Shown piece after piece: positions 16,593 through 25,538 of a DNA stretch of 64,000 bases. A program made the translations under genes and the position numbers. Where the stretch lies: the NCBI RefSeq assembly GCF_015679265.1, contig NZ_CP064942.1, forward strand, positions 1,830,001 through 1,894,000, given 5' to 3'. Position 1 is the first letter of the stretch; each line of letters opens with the position of its first letter. The stretch comes from Pontivivens ytuae (GTDB lineage: Bacteria; Pseudomonadota; Alphaproteobacteria; Rhodobacterales; Rhodobacteraceae). Under the pieces are notes generated by a model, which saw only the letters and a list, made by a program, of their open reading frames with translations, was not told the origin of the DNA and did no database searches.

Positions 16593-17392
16593 GCGACGTC
16601 CTGATCGCGATCCCGGCCCGCTACGCCTCCACCCGCTATCCCGGCAAGCCGCTGGTCGAGCTGCGCGGCGCCTCAGGCGAGCGGCGCAGCCTGATCCGGC
16701 GGAGCTGGGATGCAGCCTGTGCCGTGGCGGGTGGCGCGCAGGTCGTCGTCGCCACCGATGACGATCGGATCGCGGAGCATGCGCGGGGCTTCGGCGCCGA
16801 GGTCGTGATGACCTCCGAGAGCTGCGCCAACGGGACCGAGCGTTGCGCCGACGTGCTGGAGCGGACGGGCCTGACGCCCGGAATCGTGGTGAACCTGCAG
16901 GGCGACGCCCCGCTGACCCCCGCCTGGTTCGTCGAGGACCTGATCGCCGCCCTGCGCGCGGATGACAGCGTCGATGTGGCGACACCGGTGCTGCGCACGG
17001 ACTCCGAAGCGCTCGCTGGGTTTCGCGAGGATCGGCTGAACGGCCGCGTCGGCGGGACCACCGCCGTGTTCGATCGGCAGGGACGCGCGCTCTACTTCTC
17101 GAAGGAGGTGATCCCGTATACCGGCCGCGATTTCGCGCCGGGCGAGGATAACCCCGTCTTCCACCATGTGGGCGTCTACGCCTACCGGCCAGCGGCGCTC
17201 GGGCGCTACCGCGACTGGCCGACCGGTCCGCTGGAGCGGTGGGAGGGGTTGGAGCAGCTCCGCTTCCTCGAAAACGGCGCCGCGATCCGCTGTGTCGAGG
17301 TCGAGGCGCGGGGGCGCGCCTTCTGGGAGCTCAACAACCCCGTCGACGTCTCGCGGATCGAGGCGATCCTCGCCGAACAGGGCATCGACTGA
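16589..17392 (+). CDS. kdsB: 3-deoxy-manno-octulosonate cytidylyltransferase
   Basis: The 267-residue protein starts with the nucleotidyltransferase signature IPARYASTRYPGKPL and has VVNLQGDAPL near residue 100. KdsB activates Kdo as CMP-Kdo for lipid A core or capsule linker synthesis. A divergent trait is that many KdsB proteins have QGDEP at this position; here it is QGDAP. This form occurs in capsule-type (KpsU-like) enzymes, so a capsule-dedicated copy is possible. It overlaps cysQ by four bases and is followed after 4 bp by a glycosyltransferase. Confidence 0.9.
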   Translation: MSDVLIAIPARYASTRYPGKPLVELRGASGERRSLIRRSWDAACAVAGGAQVVVATDDDRIAEHARGFGAEVVMTSESCANGTERCADVLERTGLTPGIVVNLQGDAPLTPAWFVEDLIAALRADDSVDVATPVLRTDSEALAGFREDRLNGRVGGTTAVFDRQGRALYFSKEVIPYTGRDFAPGEDNPVFHHVGVYAYRPAALGRYRDWPTGPLERWEGLEQLRFLENGAAIRCVEVEARGRAFWELNNPVDVSRIEAILAEQGID

Positions 17393-17396
17393 CCCC

Positions 17397-18662
17397 GTGC
17401 GCGCCGCGCCCAGCGTCAGCGTCGTCATCCCCAACCGTGGCCGGGCGGAGCTACTGGACCGAGCGCTGATCGGGCTGCGGCGGCAATGGCCAGTGGTGCC
17501 GGAGATCGTCGTGGTCTCCGATCGCGCGGAGCCACACCCGCTCGCCGACATCTGGGTGCACCAGCCGGAGCCCAATGTCGCGCGCGCCCGAAATGCCGGG
17601 ATCAATGCCGCGCATGGCGCGATCATCGCCTTCCTCGACGACGATGCAGTGCCCGCGCCGGGCTGGCTCGAGGCGCTTCTGGCTGCGTTCGAAGACCCGG
17701 CGGTGGAGGCGGCCGGTGGTCCGGTGCTCGGCCCCGATGGCGAAACGGTGCAGTGGGACCGGACCGGTTTCAATGAAGCGGGCGAGGATGGTGCCGACCA
17801 CCCCCACCTCAAGCTCAACGGCACCAACATGGCGGTGCGCCGATCGACGCTCGCGCGCCTTGGCGGGTTCGATGAGCGCTATGCCTACTTCCTCGATGAG
17901 ACCGATCTTCTTCTGCGTGTTTACCGTCAGAACGGGCGGGCAGCGTGGTGTACCGATGCGGTCGTCCATCACCACACGGCGACGAACGCCGTGCGCGGCC
18001 GGATGTCGACGGCGGAGGGATTCCGGGTGCTGGGGCGCAGCAAGGCCACCTTCTGCGCGACGCATCTGACTGATCAGGCAGCACAGGTGCAGGCACATGC
18101 CGACTTCGCGCAGGAGCAGCGCAGGCGCCTCCTCAACGCGCATCAGTTCGGCCGCCTCAGCGGCAAGGGCGTGTCGGCGCGACAGACGGCGCTGATCGAG
18201 GGGCTCGCGGAGCCCGTCGCCGCGCCGAAACTCGCCACCATCAGCGAGGACGCGAAAGCAGCAGGGCACCCAAGCGCCCGCCCCAGACGCATCGCGCTCA
18301 TCCCCCGGTTGCTCGGTCGGCGGGCGGCCCGGCGCGCTGCGGCCCGACTCGCCGACTCAGGGGCCGAGGTCTTCCTCATCGAGCTTCGCTGGCTCCGCCT
18401 GCCACCCCGGACGACATTCCGCACGCCGGGATACTGGTGGGTCCGGCGGGGCCTCTTCGGAACCGGATATCGCTATCCTCGTTTCACCAATGCGGCACAG
18501 AATGAGCTGAACCGTCTGAAGCCGCTCGATTCTGTGATCTGGGGCACGACAGGGGGAGATGCAAAATGGGTCGAAACCGGCGAGGACCGACCTCCCGAGA
18601 CCGCGTCAGCCCGCCGCATTTCATGGGCCGATGTTGTATTGCGGTCGCAGTTACAACCCTAA
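17397..18662 (+). CDS. Family 2 glycosyltransferase with extended C-terminal region
   Basis: A 421-residue protein from a GTG at 17397, four bases after the kdsB stop. The N-terminal GT-A domain has SVSVVIPNRGRAELLDRAL, NAGINAAHGAIIAFLDDDA with the DDD metal site, and a FDERYAYFLDETDLLLR block (about residues 160-175). After about residue 290 comes a further region beginning RRIALIPRLLGRRAARRAA, not expected in a minimal GT2. It resembles the start of a Rossmann GT-B domain but is short. It probably adds a sugar to the polysaccharide made by this cluster. Confidence 0.83.
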   Translation: MRAAPSVSVVIPNRGRAELLDRALIGLRRQWPVVPEIVVVSDRAEPHPLADIWVHQPEPNVARARNAGINAAHGAIIAFLDDDAVPAPGWLEALLAAFEDPAVEAAGGPVLGPDGETVQWDRTGFNEAGEDGADHPHLKLNGTNMAVRRSTLARLGGFDERYAYFLDETDLLLRVYRQNGRAAWCTDAVVHHHTATNAVRGRMSTAEGFRVLGRSKATFCATHLTDQAAQVQAHADFAQEQRRRLLNAHQFGRLSGKGVSARQTALIEGLAEPVAAPKLATISEDAKAAGHPSARPRRIALIPRLLGRRAARRAAARLADSGAEVFLIELRWLRLPPRTTFRTPGYWWVRRGLFGTGYRYPRFTNAAQNELNRLKPLDSVIWGTTGGDAKWVETGEDRPPETASARRISWADVVLRSQLQP

Positions 18663-18726
18663 GTTGTCTTTGAAAATACACCTTCGCAGGCTACCTTTGC
18701 TGCATAGCACAACAGGGATTCCCAAT

Positions 18727-19629
18727 ATGAAACGCAAGGTCACGAAAGCCGTTTTCCCCGTGGCGGGAATGGGAACACGCTTTCTTCCGGCAACCAAGTC
18801 GATCCCCAAGGAAATCATGACGCTGGTTGACCGGCCGCTGATCCAATACGCCATCGACGAGGCTCGTGAAGCGGGCATCAAGGAGTTCATCTTCGTCACG
18901 GCTCGCGGCAAGCAGAGCCTCGAAGACTACTTCGACAGCGCGCCGGAACTCGAAAAGACGCTGCGCCAGAAGGGCAAGACCGACCTTCTGGATCAGCTCA
19001 AGCGGACGGACATGGAATCGGGCGCCATCGCCTATGTCCGCCAGCGCGAGGCGCTCGGCCTCGGACACGCCGTATGGTGCGCACGCCGCCTGATCGGCAA
19101 CGAGCCCTTCGCGGTGCTTCTGCCCGATGACGTGATCCAGGGCGAGCGTGCTTGTCTGGCAGACATGGTCGAGGCGCACGCAGAGACCGGCGGCAACATC
19201 GTCGCTGCCATGGAGGTGCCGAACGAGAAGGTCTCGTCCTACGGCATCCTCGGTGTTTCCGAAGACAACGGGGTGCGGGCCAAGGTCAGCAGCATGGTCG
19301 AGAAGCCGGCGATGGAGGACGCGCCCTCCAACCTCGCCGTCATCGGCCGCTACATCCTGACGCCGTCGGTGCTCCAGAACCTCAACAAGAAGGAGCGCGG
19401 CGCGGGCAACGAGATCCAGCTCACCGACGCGATCGCCAAGGAGATCGGCAGCGAGAGCGGCGTCTACGGCCTGCGCTTCGAGGGTCAGCGCTTCGACTGC
19501 GGCTCCAAGGCGGGGTACCTGCAGGCGACGGTGGCTTTCGGCCTCGACCGCGAGGACCTGCGCGACGAGCTGTCCGACTTCCTCCAGACCGTGCAGCTGG
19601 CCAGCAACGCGGCCGCCGCGGCCGAGTGA
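18727..19629 (+). CDS. galU: UTP-glucose-1-phosphate uridylyltransferase
   Basis: The 300-residue protein is a standard GalU: VFPVAGMGTRFLPATKSIPKEIMTLVDRP near the N-terminus (pattern only), FAVLLPDDV (about residue 130) and FDCGSKAGYLQATVAF near the C-terminus. It makes UDP-glucose for surface glycans. AACAGGGA just upstream is a good ribosome site. The 64-bp gap before it is richer in A and T than its surroundings and may hold a promoter, but no confident -10/-35 pair was found. Confidence 0.96.
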   Translation: MKRKVTKAVFPVAGMGTRFLPATKSIPKEIMTLVDRPLIQYAIDEAREAGIKEFIFVTARGKQSLEDYFDSAPELEKTLRQKGKTDLLDQLKRTDMESGAIAYVRQREALGLGHAVWCARRLIGNEPFAVLLPDDVIQGERACLADMVEAHAETGGNIVAAMEVPNEKVSSYGILGVSEDNGVRAKVSSMVEKPAMEDAPSNLAVIGRYILTPSVLQNLNKKERGAGNEIQLTDAIAKEIGSESGVYGLRFEGQRFDCGSKAGYLQATVAFGLDREDLRDELSDFLQTVQLASNAAAAAE

Positions 19630-19646
19630 TCGGCCTGACGGACTGA

Positions 19647-20774
19647 ATGCTCCATATCGACCAGTCCCGCGCGTTTGCACGCGCGCGGGACATGCGCCCG
19701 ACGGGCATCGACCGCGTCGAACGCCACCTGGCACAAGCGCTTGCATCCACCAGTAGTGTCACGGGACTGGTCCGCAGCGGTGGGCGCGTTTGGCATGGGC
19801 CGGTGGACGAGCTGTTCGAAGTTGTCGACAGCGCCGACGTGCTGGACCTCGCTGCACTCGCGACCCCGTGGCGCGATGCGACGCGGCGGCGGCGGGAGAC
19901 GGCGCTGCGGCAACGGTTTGGTCGCGGCGGGCGCCTCGCGGATGGGTTCGAGCGCGGCGCCACATACTTCGCCGCCGGTCACAACCTGCCAACGTACAGA
20001 GAGATGGCGGTGCTGCGCGAGGCAAGCGTGCGCCTCGCCATCCTCGTCCACGATATCATTCCATTGACCCACCCGAAGCTCTCCCGCACAGCGCCGGCCG
20101 CCCGATTTCAGGAGCGGATGACAGGGGTGGCGCGGCATGCTGACGTGATCCTCCACCTCTCCGACGTCGGGCGGGAGAAATGGCGGACGGCTTTCGGACC
20201 GCCGCCACCCGGTCAGATGCATGATGTGCTGAAGCTCGGCCCGACCGGTGCTCCGCCCCTGACCCGCGCCCCGTCGGAGCGGCCAGAGTTCCTCGCCCTC
20301 TCCACCATTGAGCCGCGGAAGGGGCATGACCTGCTGCTCGATCTCTGGGAGCAGTTTCCAGAGCCCCCGCGCCTTCACCTCGTCGGGCGGCGGGGCTGGC
20401 ATGACGCAGCGTTCTTTCGCAGGCTCGATGCCGCTGTCGCGAGTGGTGCGGTGATCGAACACCCCGACCTCGACGACGCCGGTGTCCGGGCGCTGATGGC
20501 GCGGTGCCGCGCCCTGCTCTTCCCGTCGGTGGCCGAGGGCTACGGCCTTCCGGTCGCCGAGGCACTGACCGCAAACCTGCCCGTTATCGCCTCTGACTTG
20601 CCGGAGCTTCGCGAAATACACGGTGAGCGGGTAAGATACGTGACTGTGAGCGACCGCGAGGCCTGGATGCTTGCAATTTCACCTTTCCTTTGTGACAGGC
20701 TTGTCGCGGGGGGTGGCGCCCCGGATCTGCCGTCCTGGGACGAGGTGGCCCTGCAGGTCCGCGCCATCATGTGA
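19647..20774 (+). CDS. Family 1/4 glycosyltransferase (GT-B)
   Basis: The 375-residue protein has a GT-B fold: a variable N-terminal half beginning MLHIDQSRAFARARDMRPTGIDRVE (first part cited), then FLALSTIEPRKGHDLLLDLW at about residue 215 and the EX7E-like FPSVAEGYGLPVAEAL near 295. The TGIDRV opening is common in polysaccharide glycosyltransferases of alphaproteobacteria. The donor sugar is unknown. It follows galU by 17 bp. Confidence 0.88.
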   Translation: MLHIDQSRAFARARDMRPTGIDRVERHLAQALASTSSVTGLVRSGGRVWHGPVDELFEVVDSADVLDLAALATPWRDATRRRRETALRQRFGRGGRLADGFERGATYFAAGHNLPTYREMAVLREASVRLAILVHDIIPLTHPKLSRTAPAARFQERMTGVARHADVILHLSDVGREKWRTAFGPPPPGQMHDVLKLGPTGAPPLTRAPSERPEFLALSTIEPRKGHDLLLDLWEQFPEPPRLHLVGRRGWHDAAFFRRLDAAVASGAVIEHPDLDDAGVRALMARCRALLFPSVAEGYGLPVAEALTANLPVIASDLPELREIHGERVRYVTVSDREAWMLAISPFLCDRLVAGGGAPDLPSWDEVALQVRAIM

Positions 20775-20804
20775 GCGTTCGACGAGCGGGGACCGAGCGA
20801 GGTC

Positions 20805-21824
20805 ATGAAGATCCGGGAGACCATCTACCGTCTCGCCCTGCGGGCGCGGCGGCGGCGGCTGCAACTTCGCAGTCTGCTGAAGGGCCGGGAGCTCACCTGC
20901 CTGCGCGCTCTGCCCGCGGATCTCGACCCCGAGGCCATCCTGCTCGTGTCCACGATGCGTAACGAGTTGGCGCGGCTGCCCTATTTCCTGCGCTACTACC
21001 GCGACATCGGCGTCAACCAGTTCATCATGATCGACAACGGCTCGACGGACGGGACGCTGGAATACCTGCTGGAGCAGGACGACGTGGCGGTCTGGCACAC
21101 GACCGCAAGCTACAAGGCCTCGCGCTTCGGATGCGACTGGGTGAATGCGCTCCTGACGCGCCACGCCGCCGGGCACTGGACGCTGGTGGTCGATGTCGAC
21201 GAGTTCCTCGTCTACCCACACGCGGACACGCGGCCGCTGAATGCCCTGACGGACTGGCTCGATTCATCATCCGTCAAGTCATTCAGTGCAATGCTGCTCG
21301 ACATGTATTCCGAGAACCCGATCCGCGACACGATCTATGAGCCGGGCCAGAACCCGTTCGATCAGCTCGCGTGGTTCGATCCCGGCAACTACCTTATCCG
21401 CCGCGACCGGCTGCACGGAAACCTCTGGATCCAGGGCGGTCCGCGTATGCGGGCCATGTTCGCGGATGATCCCTCGCAGGCGCCGGCGCTCAACAAGATT
21501 CCTCTGGTCAAATGGCAAAAGGGTTACGTATACGTCAGTTCCACGCACAGCCTGCTGCCGCGCGGCTTGAACCGGGTTTACGACGAATGGGGCGGGGAAA
21601 AGCCGTCCGGATGCCTTCTTCACGCCAAATTCCTGCATTTACTGGAGGAAAAGGTTAATGAAGAATTCGAGCGGCGCGAGCACTATGCCGGGGGGCGGGA
21701 GTTCCTGGCATATCGGCAGCGCCTTGAGGGACAGGAGAGCTTCTGGACGGAGTTCTCCGAGCGCTACAGGGGGTGGCGCCAATTAGAAGAACTCGGCCTG
21801 ATGTCATCGGGCGGGTGGATTTAG
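20805..21824 (+). CDS. Family 2-type glycosyltransferase (Glyco_tranf_2_4-like)
   Basis: The 339-residue protein has a GT-A type start, ILLVSTMRNELARLPYFLRYYRDIG, then FIMIDNGSTDGTLEYL (about residue 70) and a DVDEF metal motif (about 128). This set defines the glycosyltransferase-2-like family 4 common in capsule loci and related to GT92. The cytoplasmic basic N-terminus (RLALRARRRRLQLR) could associate with the membrane. It sits between a GT-B enzyme and a GT14-like enzyme, on the same strand. Confidence 0.85.
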   Translation: MKIRETIYRLALRARRRRLQLRSLLKGRELTCLRALPADLDPEAILLVSTMRNELARLPYFLRYYRDIGVNQFIMIDNGSTDGTLEYLLEQDDVAVWHTTASYKASRFGCDWVNALLTRHAAGHWTLVVDVDEFLVYPHADTRPLNALTDWLDSSSVKSFSAMLLDMYSENPIRDTIYEPGQNPFDQLAWFDPGNYLIRRDRLHGNLWIQGGPRMRAMFADDPSQAPALNKIPLVKWQKGYVYVSSTHSLLPRGLNRVYDEWGGEKPSGCLLHAKFLHLLEEKVNEEFERREHYAGGREFLAYRQRLEGQESFWTEFSERYRGWRQLEELGLMSSGGWI

Positions 21825-21838
21825 GGGGAGCGTTCGGG

Positions 21839-23542
21839 GTGAGTGTCGGGATGTGCATTTTGGCACACCATCACCTGTATCGGGTGGTGGAGTTGGCCAG
21901 TCATCTGCACGACCACGGCTGTCGCGTCGTGATCCATGTGGATTCCGCGACCTCCGACCGCGAATACGATAAGCTCGTCCAGGACCTCTCCGACCGCGAC
22001 ATTGTCTTTGCGAAGCGGCACCGCTGCGAATGGGGCACCTACGCTCTGCATGAAGCGGCGCTCGAAGCGTCCCGCCTGCTGATCGAGAGCTTCCAGGATG
22101 TGGAGCATGTCTGCCTCGTCAGCGGCTCTTGCCTGCCGATCCGCCCGGTGGCCGAGCTGATCGAGCATTTGGCGCAGAACCCCGATACCGATTTCGTGGA
22201 AAGCCGCGTTCTGGGCCAGGAGCAGTGGGTGCAGGACGGGCTCGCTGAGGAGCGGTTCAGCCTCTACTTCCCGTTCGGCTGGCGCTCCAACCGCTGGCTC
22301 TTCGACAAGTTCGTGGATCTGCAGCGTCGCATGGGGGTGAAGCGCGCGGCGCCGAAGCACCTGACGCTCGCGCTCGGCTCGCAATGGTGGACGCTGAGCC
22401 GCCAGACGCTGCGCGCGATCCTCGACGATCCGCTGAAGGGCGAGACGGACCGCTTCTTCCGCCACTGCTGGATCGTGGACGAGGCCTATGTCCAGACGCT
22501 GGTGCGGCGGCATTCGAAGAAGCTGGTCACGCGCTCGCTCTGCCTGACGGAGTTCGATCCGCAGGGCAAGCCGTTCACCTTCTACGACGATCACGCGCAC
22601 CTGCTGCAGAGCACCGACCACTTCTTCGCGCGGAAGATCTGGCATGGGGCGACGGGCCTCTACAACAAATACCTGAGCGGCGTCGAACCGATCACCGCGG
22701 CCCGCCGGCCGAAGCGTGAGGCGCTGCCGGATGTCGTCGCCGCGGGGCGCGATCGCCGCTGCCGGGGTCGCACCGGCCTGCTGAGCCAGAGCCGCTTCCC
22801 GGCCCAGGGCTTCACGCGGCAGCCGCAGACGGCGCGCTCCTACCTTGTGCTCGACGGCTACGACTTCCTCTTCAAGGACATGCCGGAGTGGCTGCGTGCC
22901 CAAGGCGCAGATACCGCCCACGGCCGGCTGTTCCACCCCGAACGGGTCGAGCTGGAACAGGACAGCGGCATCGCGCCGGGTGCCGTCGTCAGCAATGCCA
23001 AGATCCGCGACTGGAACGAGCAGCAGTTCCTCACCAACCTGATCTGGAGCGATCAGGAGCGGCAGCAATCCTTCCTGTTCCACGTGTCGGACAGCACGCC
23101 GATGGCCTCGTTCCTGCTGCGCGATCCGAATGCCCAAATCTTCTTCATCAAGGGCGCGTGGGTCTTCAACCTGACCCCGTCGGCGGGCGAGGATCCGCGA
23201 CAGTTCCGCCGCCGCGCGCTGCGCCTGAAACTTCTGGAGCAGAAGCACATCGCCGAGCTGGAGCAGCAAACCACGCAGGCGCGGGTCCATGTGTGGGAGC
23301 TGGCGGACGTGTTGGCGAACCCGGCAGCCCCGCTGCGTGCGGTTGCGGATGCGATTGAGGGACGTCCCGCCGCGGAACTCTCCGGCCTGCCCACAATGCG
23401 CAGCGAGCACGGGATGGATCAGCTCGTCCACCGCCTTCATGCCGAGACGGCGCGGGAGGAGCGGTCCAGCGTCGCGCGCTTCCCGCTGAGACGGTTGCGC
23501 AGCGCCATGGACGCGCGGCCGGGTCCGTCTGAAGGGGCCTGA
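21839..23542 (+). CDS. GT14-like beta-1,6-N-acetylglucosaminyltransferase with DUF5927-type C-terminal domain
   Basis: A 567-residue protein from a GTG at 21839 preceded by GGGGGAG. Residues about 4-280 match the Core-2/I-branching (GT14) domain: CILAHHHLYRVVELASHL, VHVDSA-like HVDSAT, and CLVSGSCLPIRPV. The remaining half, about 280-567, matches in character the DUF5927 region attached to such enzymes in alphaproteobacteria and includes FLTNLIWSDQERQQSFLFHVSD. The gene overlaps the sulfotransferase gene by TGATG, so sugar transfer and sulfation may be coupled. Confidence 0.85.
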   Translation: MSVGMCILAHHHLYRVVELASHLHDHGCRVVIHVDSATSDREYDKLVQDLSDRDIVFAKRHRCEWGTYALHEAALEASRLLIESFQDVEHVCLVSGSCLPIRPVAELIEHLAQNPDTDFVESRVLGQEQWVQDGLAEERFSLYFPFGWRSNRWLFDKFVDLQRRMGVKRAAPKHLTLALGSQWWTLSRQTLRAILDDPLKGETDRFFRHCWIVDEAYVQTLVRRHSKKLVTRSLCLTEFDPQGKPFTFYDDHAHLLQSTDHFFARKIWHGATGLYNKYLSGVEPITAARRPKREALPDVVAAGRDRRCRGRTGLLSQSRFPAQGFTRQPQTARSYLVLDGYDFLFKDMPEWLRAQGADTAHGRLFHPERVELEQDSGIAPGAVVSNAKIRDWNEQQFLTNLIWSDQERQQSFLFHVSDSTPMASFLLRDPNAQIFFIKGAWVFNLTPSAGEDPRQFRRRALRLKLLEQKHIAELEQQTTQARVHVWELADVLANPAAPLRAVADAIEGRPAAELSGLPTMRSEHGMDQLVHRLHAETAREERSSVARFPLRRLRSAMDARPGPSEGA

Positions 23543-25038
23543 TGCCGCGGCCGGATCGCTTCCGCTTCTTCACGATCTTCGGGGTCATGCGGACGGGCTC
23601 CAACCTGCTGCAACGCACCCTCGACCAGTTTCCCGACCTTCTTTGCCATGGTGAGCTCTTCAATCCCGCCTTCATCGGGCGCGTGAAGGATGACGAGGCG
23701 TTCGGGTTCACCATCGCGCGGCGGGATGCCGATCCGGACGGCCTGATCGACGCGGTCGTCGCCGACAGCCCCGAGACCCTCGTGGGCTTTCGCCTGTTCG
23801 ACGGTCATGATCCGCGGGTGGAGCAAGGCGTTCTGGCGCGTCCCGACGCGGGCAAGATCATTCTCACCCGCGACCCGCTCGACAGCTACATCTCGCTGAA
23901 GATCGCACGGGAAACGGACCAGTGGATGCTGGGCAAGACCCGCGCCCGGCGCAGCGCGCGCGTCCGCTTCGACATGGACGAGTTTCGCGACTATCGCAGC
24001 CGGACCGCGGACTACTACGCGCGGGTGGAGCGGACGCTCCAGCTCTCCGGCGAGGCGGCGTTCCGGGTTCGCTTCGACGACGTCACGGACCTCGAGGTGG
24101 TGAACGGGCTGGCGAAATGGCTCGGCTCCGCCCACCAGCTCGACTCGATCGAGGAGACGATCCAGCGCCAGAACCCCGGTCCGATCGAGGAGAAGGTGCT
24201 GAATTTCGAGGAGATGGAGGACGCGCTGCGCTCCGACGGCGGCGTCCACCAGACGGGCGGCAGCTCGGGCCAACGGGCGGCGAACCTGCGCTTCATGCGC
24301 CAGTCGAAAACGCTGCCGCTGCTCTACGCCGCCATTCCGGGAACGCGCTCCGACAAGGTGCTGCGCTGGATACACGGCATCGACGGCGGTGACGATACGC
24401 GGGCCGATATTCGCGACGGCGCGCTTTTTGGTCAGCCGCAAAACCGCCGCGCACTGCAGGACTGGCTGGGCGTCCATGCAGACACGTTGTGCTTTACCAC
24501 CGTCGCGCATCCGCTGGCGCGGGCGCATGACGCGTTCCTCTCTCGGATCCTCGACACTCAGGACGAGGGCTATCCGCGGATCCGCAGCCATGCTGAAAGC
24601 GAGTACGGCATGCATGTCCCGGACGCGGAGTCCATCGCGGGCGCGGACCGCGCGCGGCTGACGGCGATGGGCTACGACGTGGAGGCACACCGCCGCGCCT
24701 TCGCCGCGTTCCTCGACTTCGTGCGGGCGAACCTCGCGGGGCGCACGCCGATGCGGATCGACGGGCTCTGGGCGCCACAGCACGATTTCGTTGAGGGGTT
24801 CGGGACCGCGGTCACGCTCGGCCTGATCCTGCGGGAGGACGACTTGTTGTCAGGGGCCGCCTACATCAAGCGGCGCTTCGGCCTCGACCGCGTGCGGAAC
24901 GCGGCGCTGAAGGAAGCGCCGAGCGGACTGTTCGATCTTAGCGAAATCTGGACGCAGGAGCTGGAGGACGCGGCGCGCGCGATCTACCCACGCGACTTCG
25001 CCCAGTTCGGCTTCGGTCCTGCCGGTCAGGCGGCCTGA
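23542..25038 (+). CDS. Tandem sulfotransferase-domain protein
   Basis: The 498-residue protein holds two sulfotransferase-like modules. The first (residues 1-250) has a good PAPS 5'-phosphosulfate loop, GVMRTGSNLLQRTLDQFP (about 14-31), and the 3'-phosphate motif LTRDPLDSYISLKIA (about 110-124), as in NodH/Stf0-type enzymes. The second (about 255-480) starts LPLLYAAIPGTRSDKVLRWI and has TVAHPLARAHDAFLSRIL, matching the Sulfotransfer_2 layout but lacking the usual Lys and Arg of the PAPS motifs. It probably sulfates the glycan made by the upstream enzymes. It converges on ptsN with a 13-bp overlap. Confidence 0.83.
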   Translation: MPRPDRFRFFTIFGVMRTGSNLLQRTLDQFPDLLCHGELFNPAFIGRVKDDEAFGFTIARRDADPDGLIDAVVADSPETLVGFRLFDGHDPRVEQGVLARPDAGKIILTRDPLDSYISLKIARETDQWMLGKTRARRSARVRFDMDEFRDYRSRTADYYARVERTLQLSGEAAFRVRFDDVTDLEVVNGLAKWLGSAHQLDSIEETIQRQNPGPIEEKVLNFEEMEDALRSDGGVHQTGGSSGQRAANLRFMRQSKTLPLLYAAIPGTRSDKVLRWIHGIDGGDDTRADIRDGALFGQPQNRRALQDWLGVHADTLCFTTVAHPLARAHDAFLSRILDTQDEGYPRIRSHAESEYGMHVPDAESIAGADRARLTAMGYDVEAHRRAFAAFLDFVRANLAGRTPMRIDGLWAPQHDFVEGFGTAVTLGLILREDDLLSGAAYIKRRFGLDRVRNAALKEAPSGLFDLSEIWTQELEDAARAIYPRDFAQFGFGPAGQAA

Positions 25039-25493
25039 GAGGCCGCGGGCTCGGTCAGGATCGTGTAGATCGCAGTCGCATCGTCGGTGGACCGGATCTT
25101 CTCACACACCGCCGGGTCACGCAGGGTGCGCGAGACGCGGGCGAGCGCGCGCAGATGCTCCGCCCCAGCCTCTTCAGGCGCCAGCAGCATGAAGACGAGA
25201 TCGACCGGGCGGCCATCGACCGCCTCGAACTCCACCGGCTTTTCCAGCCGCGCGAAGTAGCCGATCACGCGGTCGAGCTCCGGCAGGCGCGCATGCGGGA
25301 TCGCAACGCCAGCGCCCATGCCGGTCGGGCCCAGCGTCTCCCGCTCCTGCAGGGCGTCGAGGCAGGGCCCGGCCTTCACTTCGGCATCGAGATCGGCGGC
25401 AAGCTCGGCGAGCTCCTGAAGCAGGCGCTTCTTGCTCGTCACCTTGAGGCCGGCCCGAACCGCGTCACTGCGAATGATATCCGAAAGCTCCAT
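25026..25493 (-). CDS. ptsN: Nitrogen-regulatory PTS IIA protein
   Basis: The 155-residue EIIA-Ntr protein has the phosphorylated histidine in GVAIPHARL (about residue 67) and the C-terminal LVFMLLAPEEAGAEHLRALARVSR block (about 100). It receives phosphate from the PTS-Ntr chain and regulates potassium, nitrogen and stress responses through protein contacts. It is the last gene of the rpoN block, 45 bp after hpf, the standard order in alphaproteobacteria. Confidence 0.95.
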   Translation of the reverse strand: MELSDIIRSDAVRAGLKVTSKKRLLQELAELAADLDAEVKAGPCLDALQERETLGPTGMGAGVAIPHARLPELDRVIGYFARLEKPVEFEAVDGRPVDLVFMLLAPEEAGAEHLRALARVSRTLRDPAVCEKIRSTDDATAIYTILTEPAASQAA

Positions 25494-25538
25494 CCGGGCC
25501 TGCCTTACACACTCTGTCTCGAAAAAAGGTTTACGTCC

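Noticed and set aside
19729..19744. Sigma-54-like TGGCAC...TTGC promoter
   Set aside because: GG to GC distance is 11 rather than 10 and it lies within the coding part of a glycosyltransferase.
21821..23440. 539-codon minus-strand frame antisense to the GT14-like gene
   Set aside because: Explained by third-position GC bias; the plus strand has clear family motifs.
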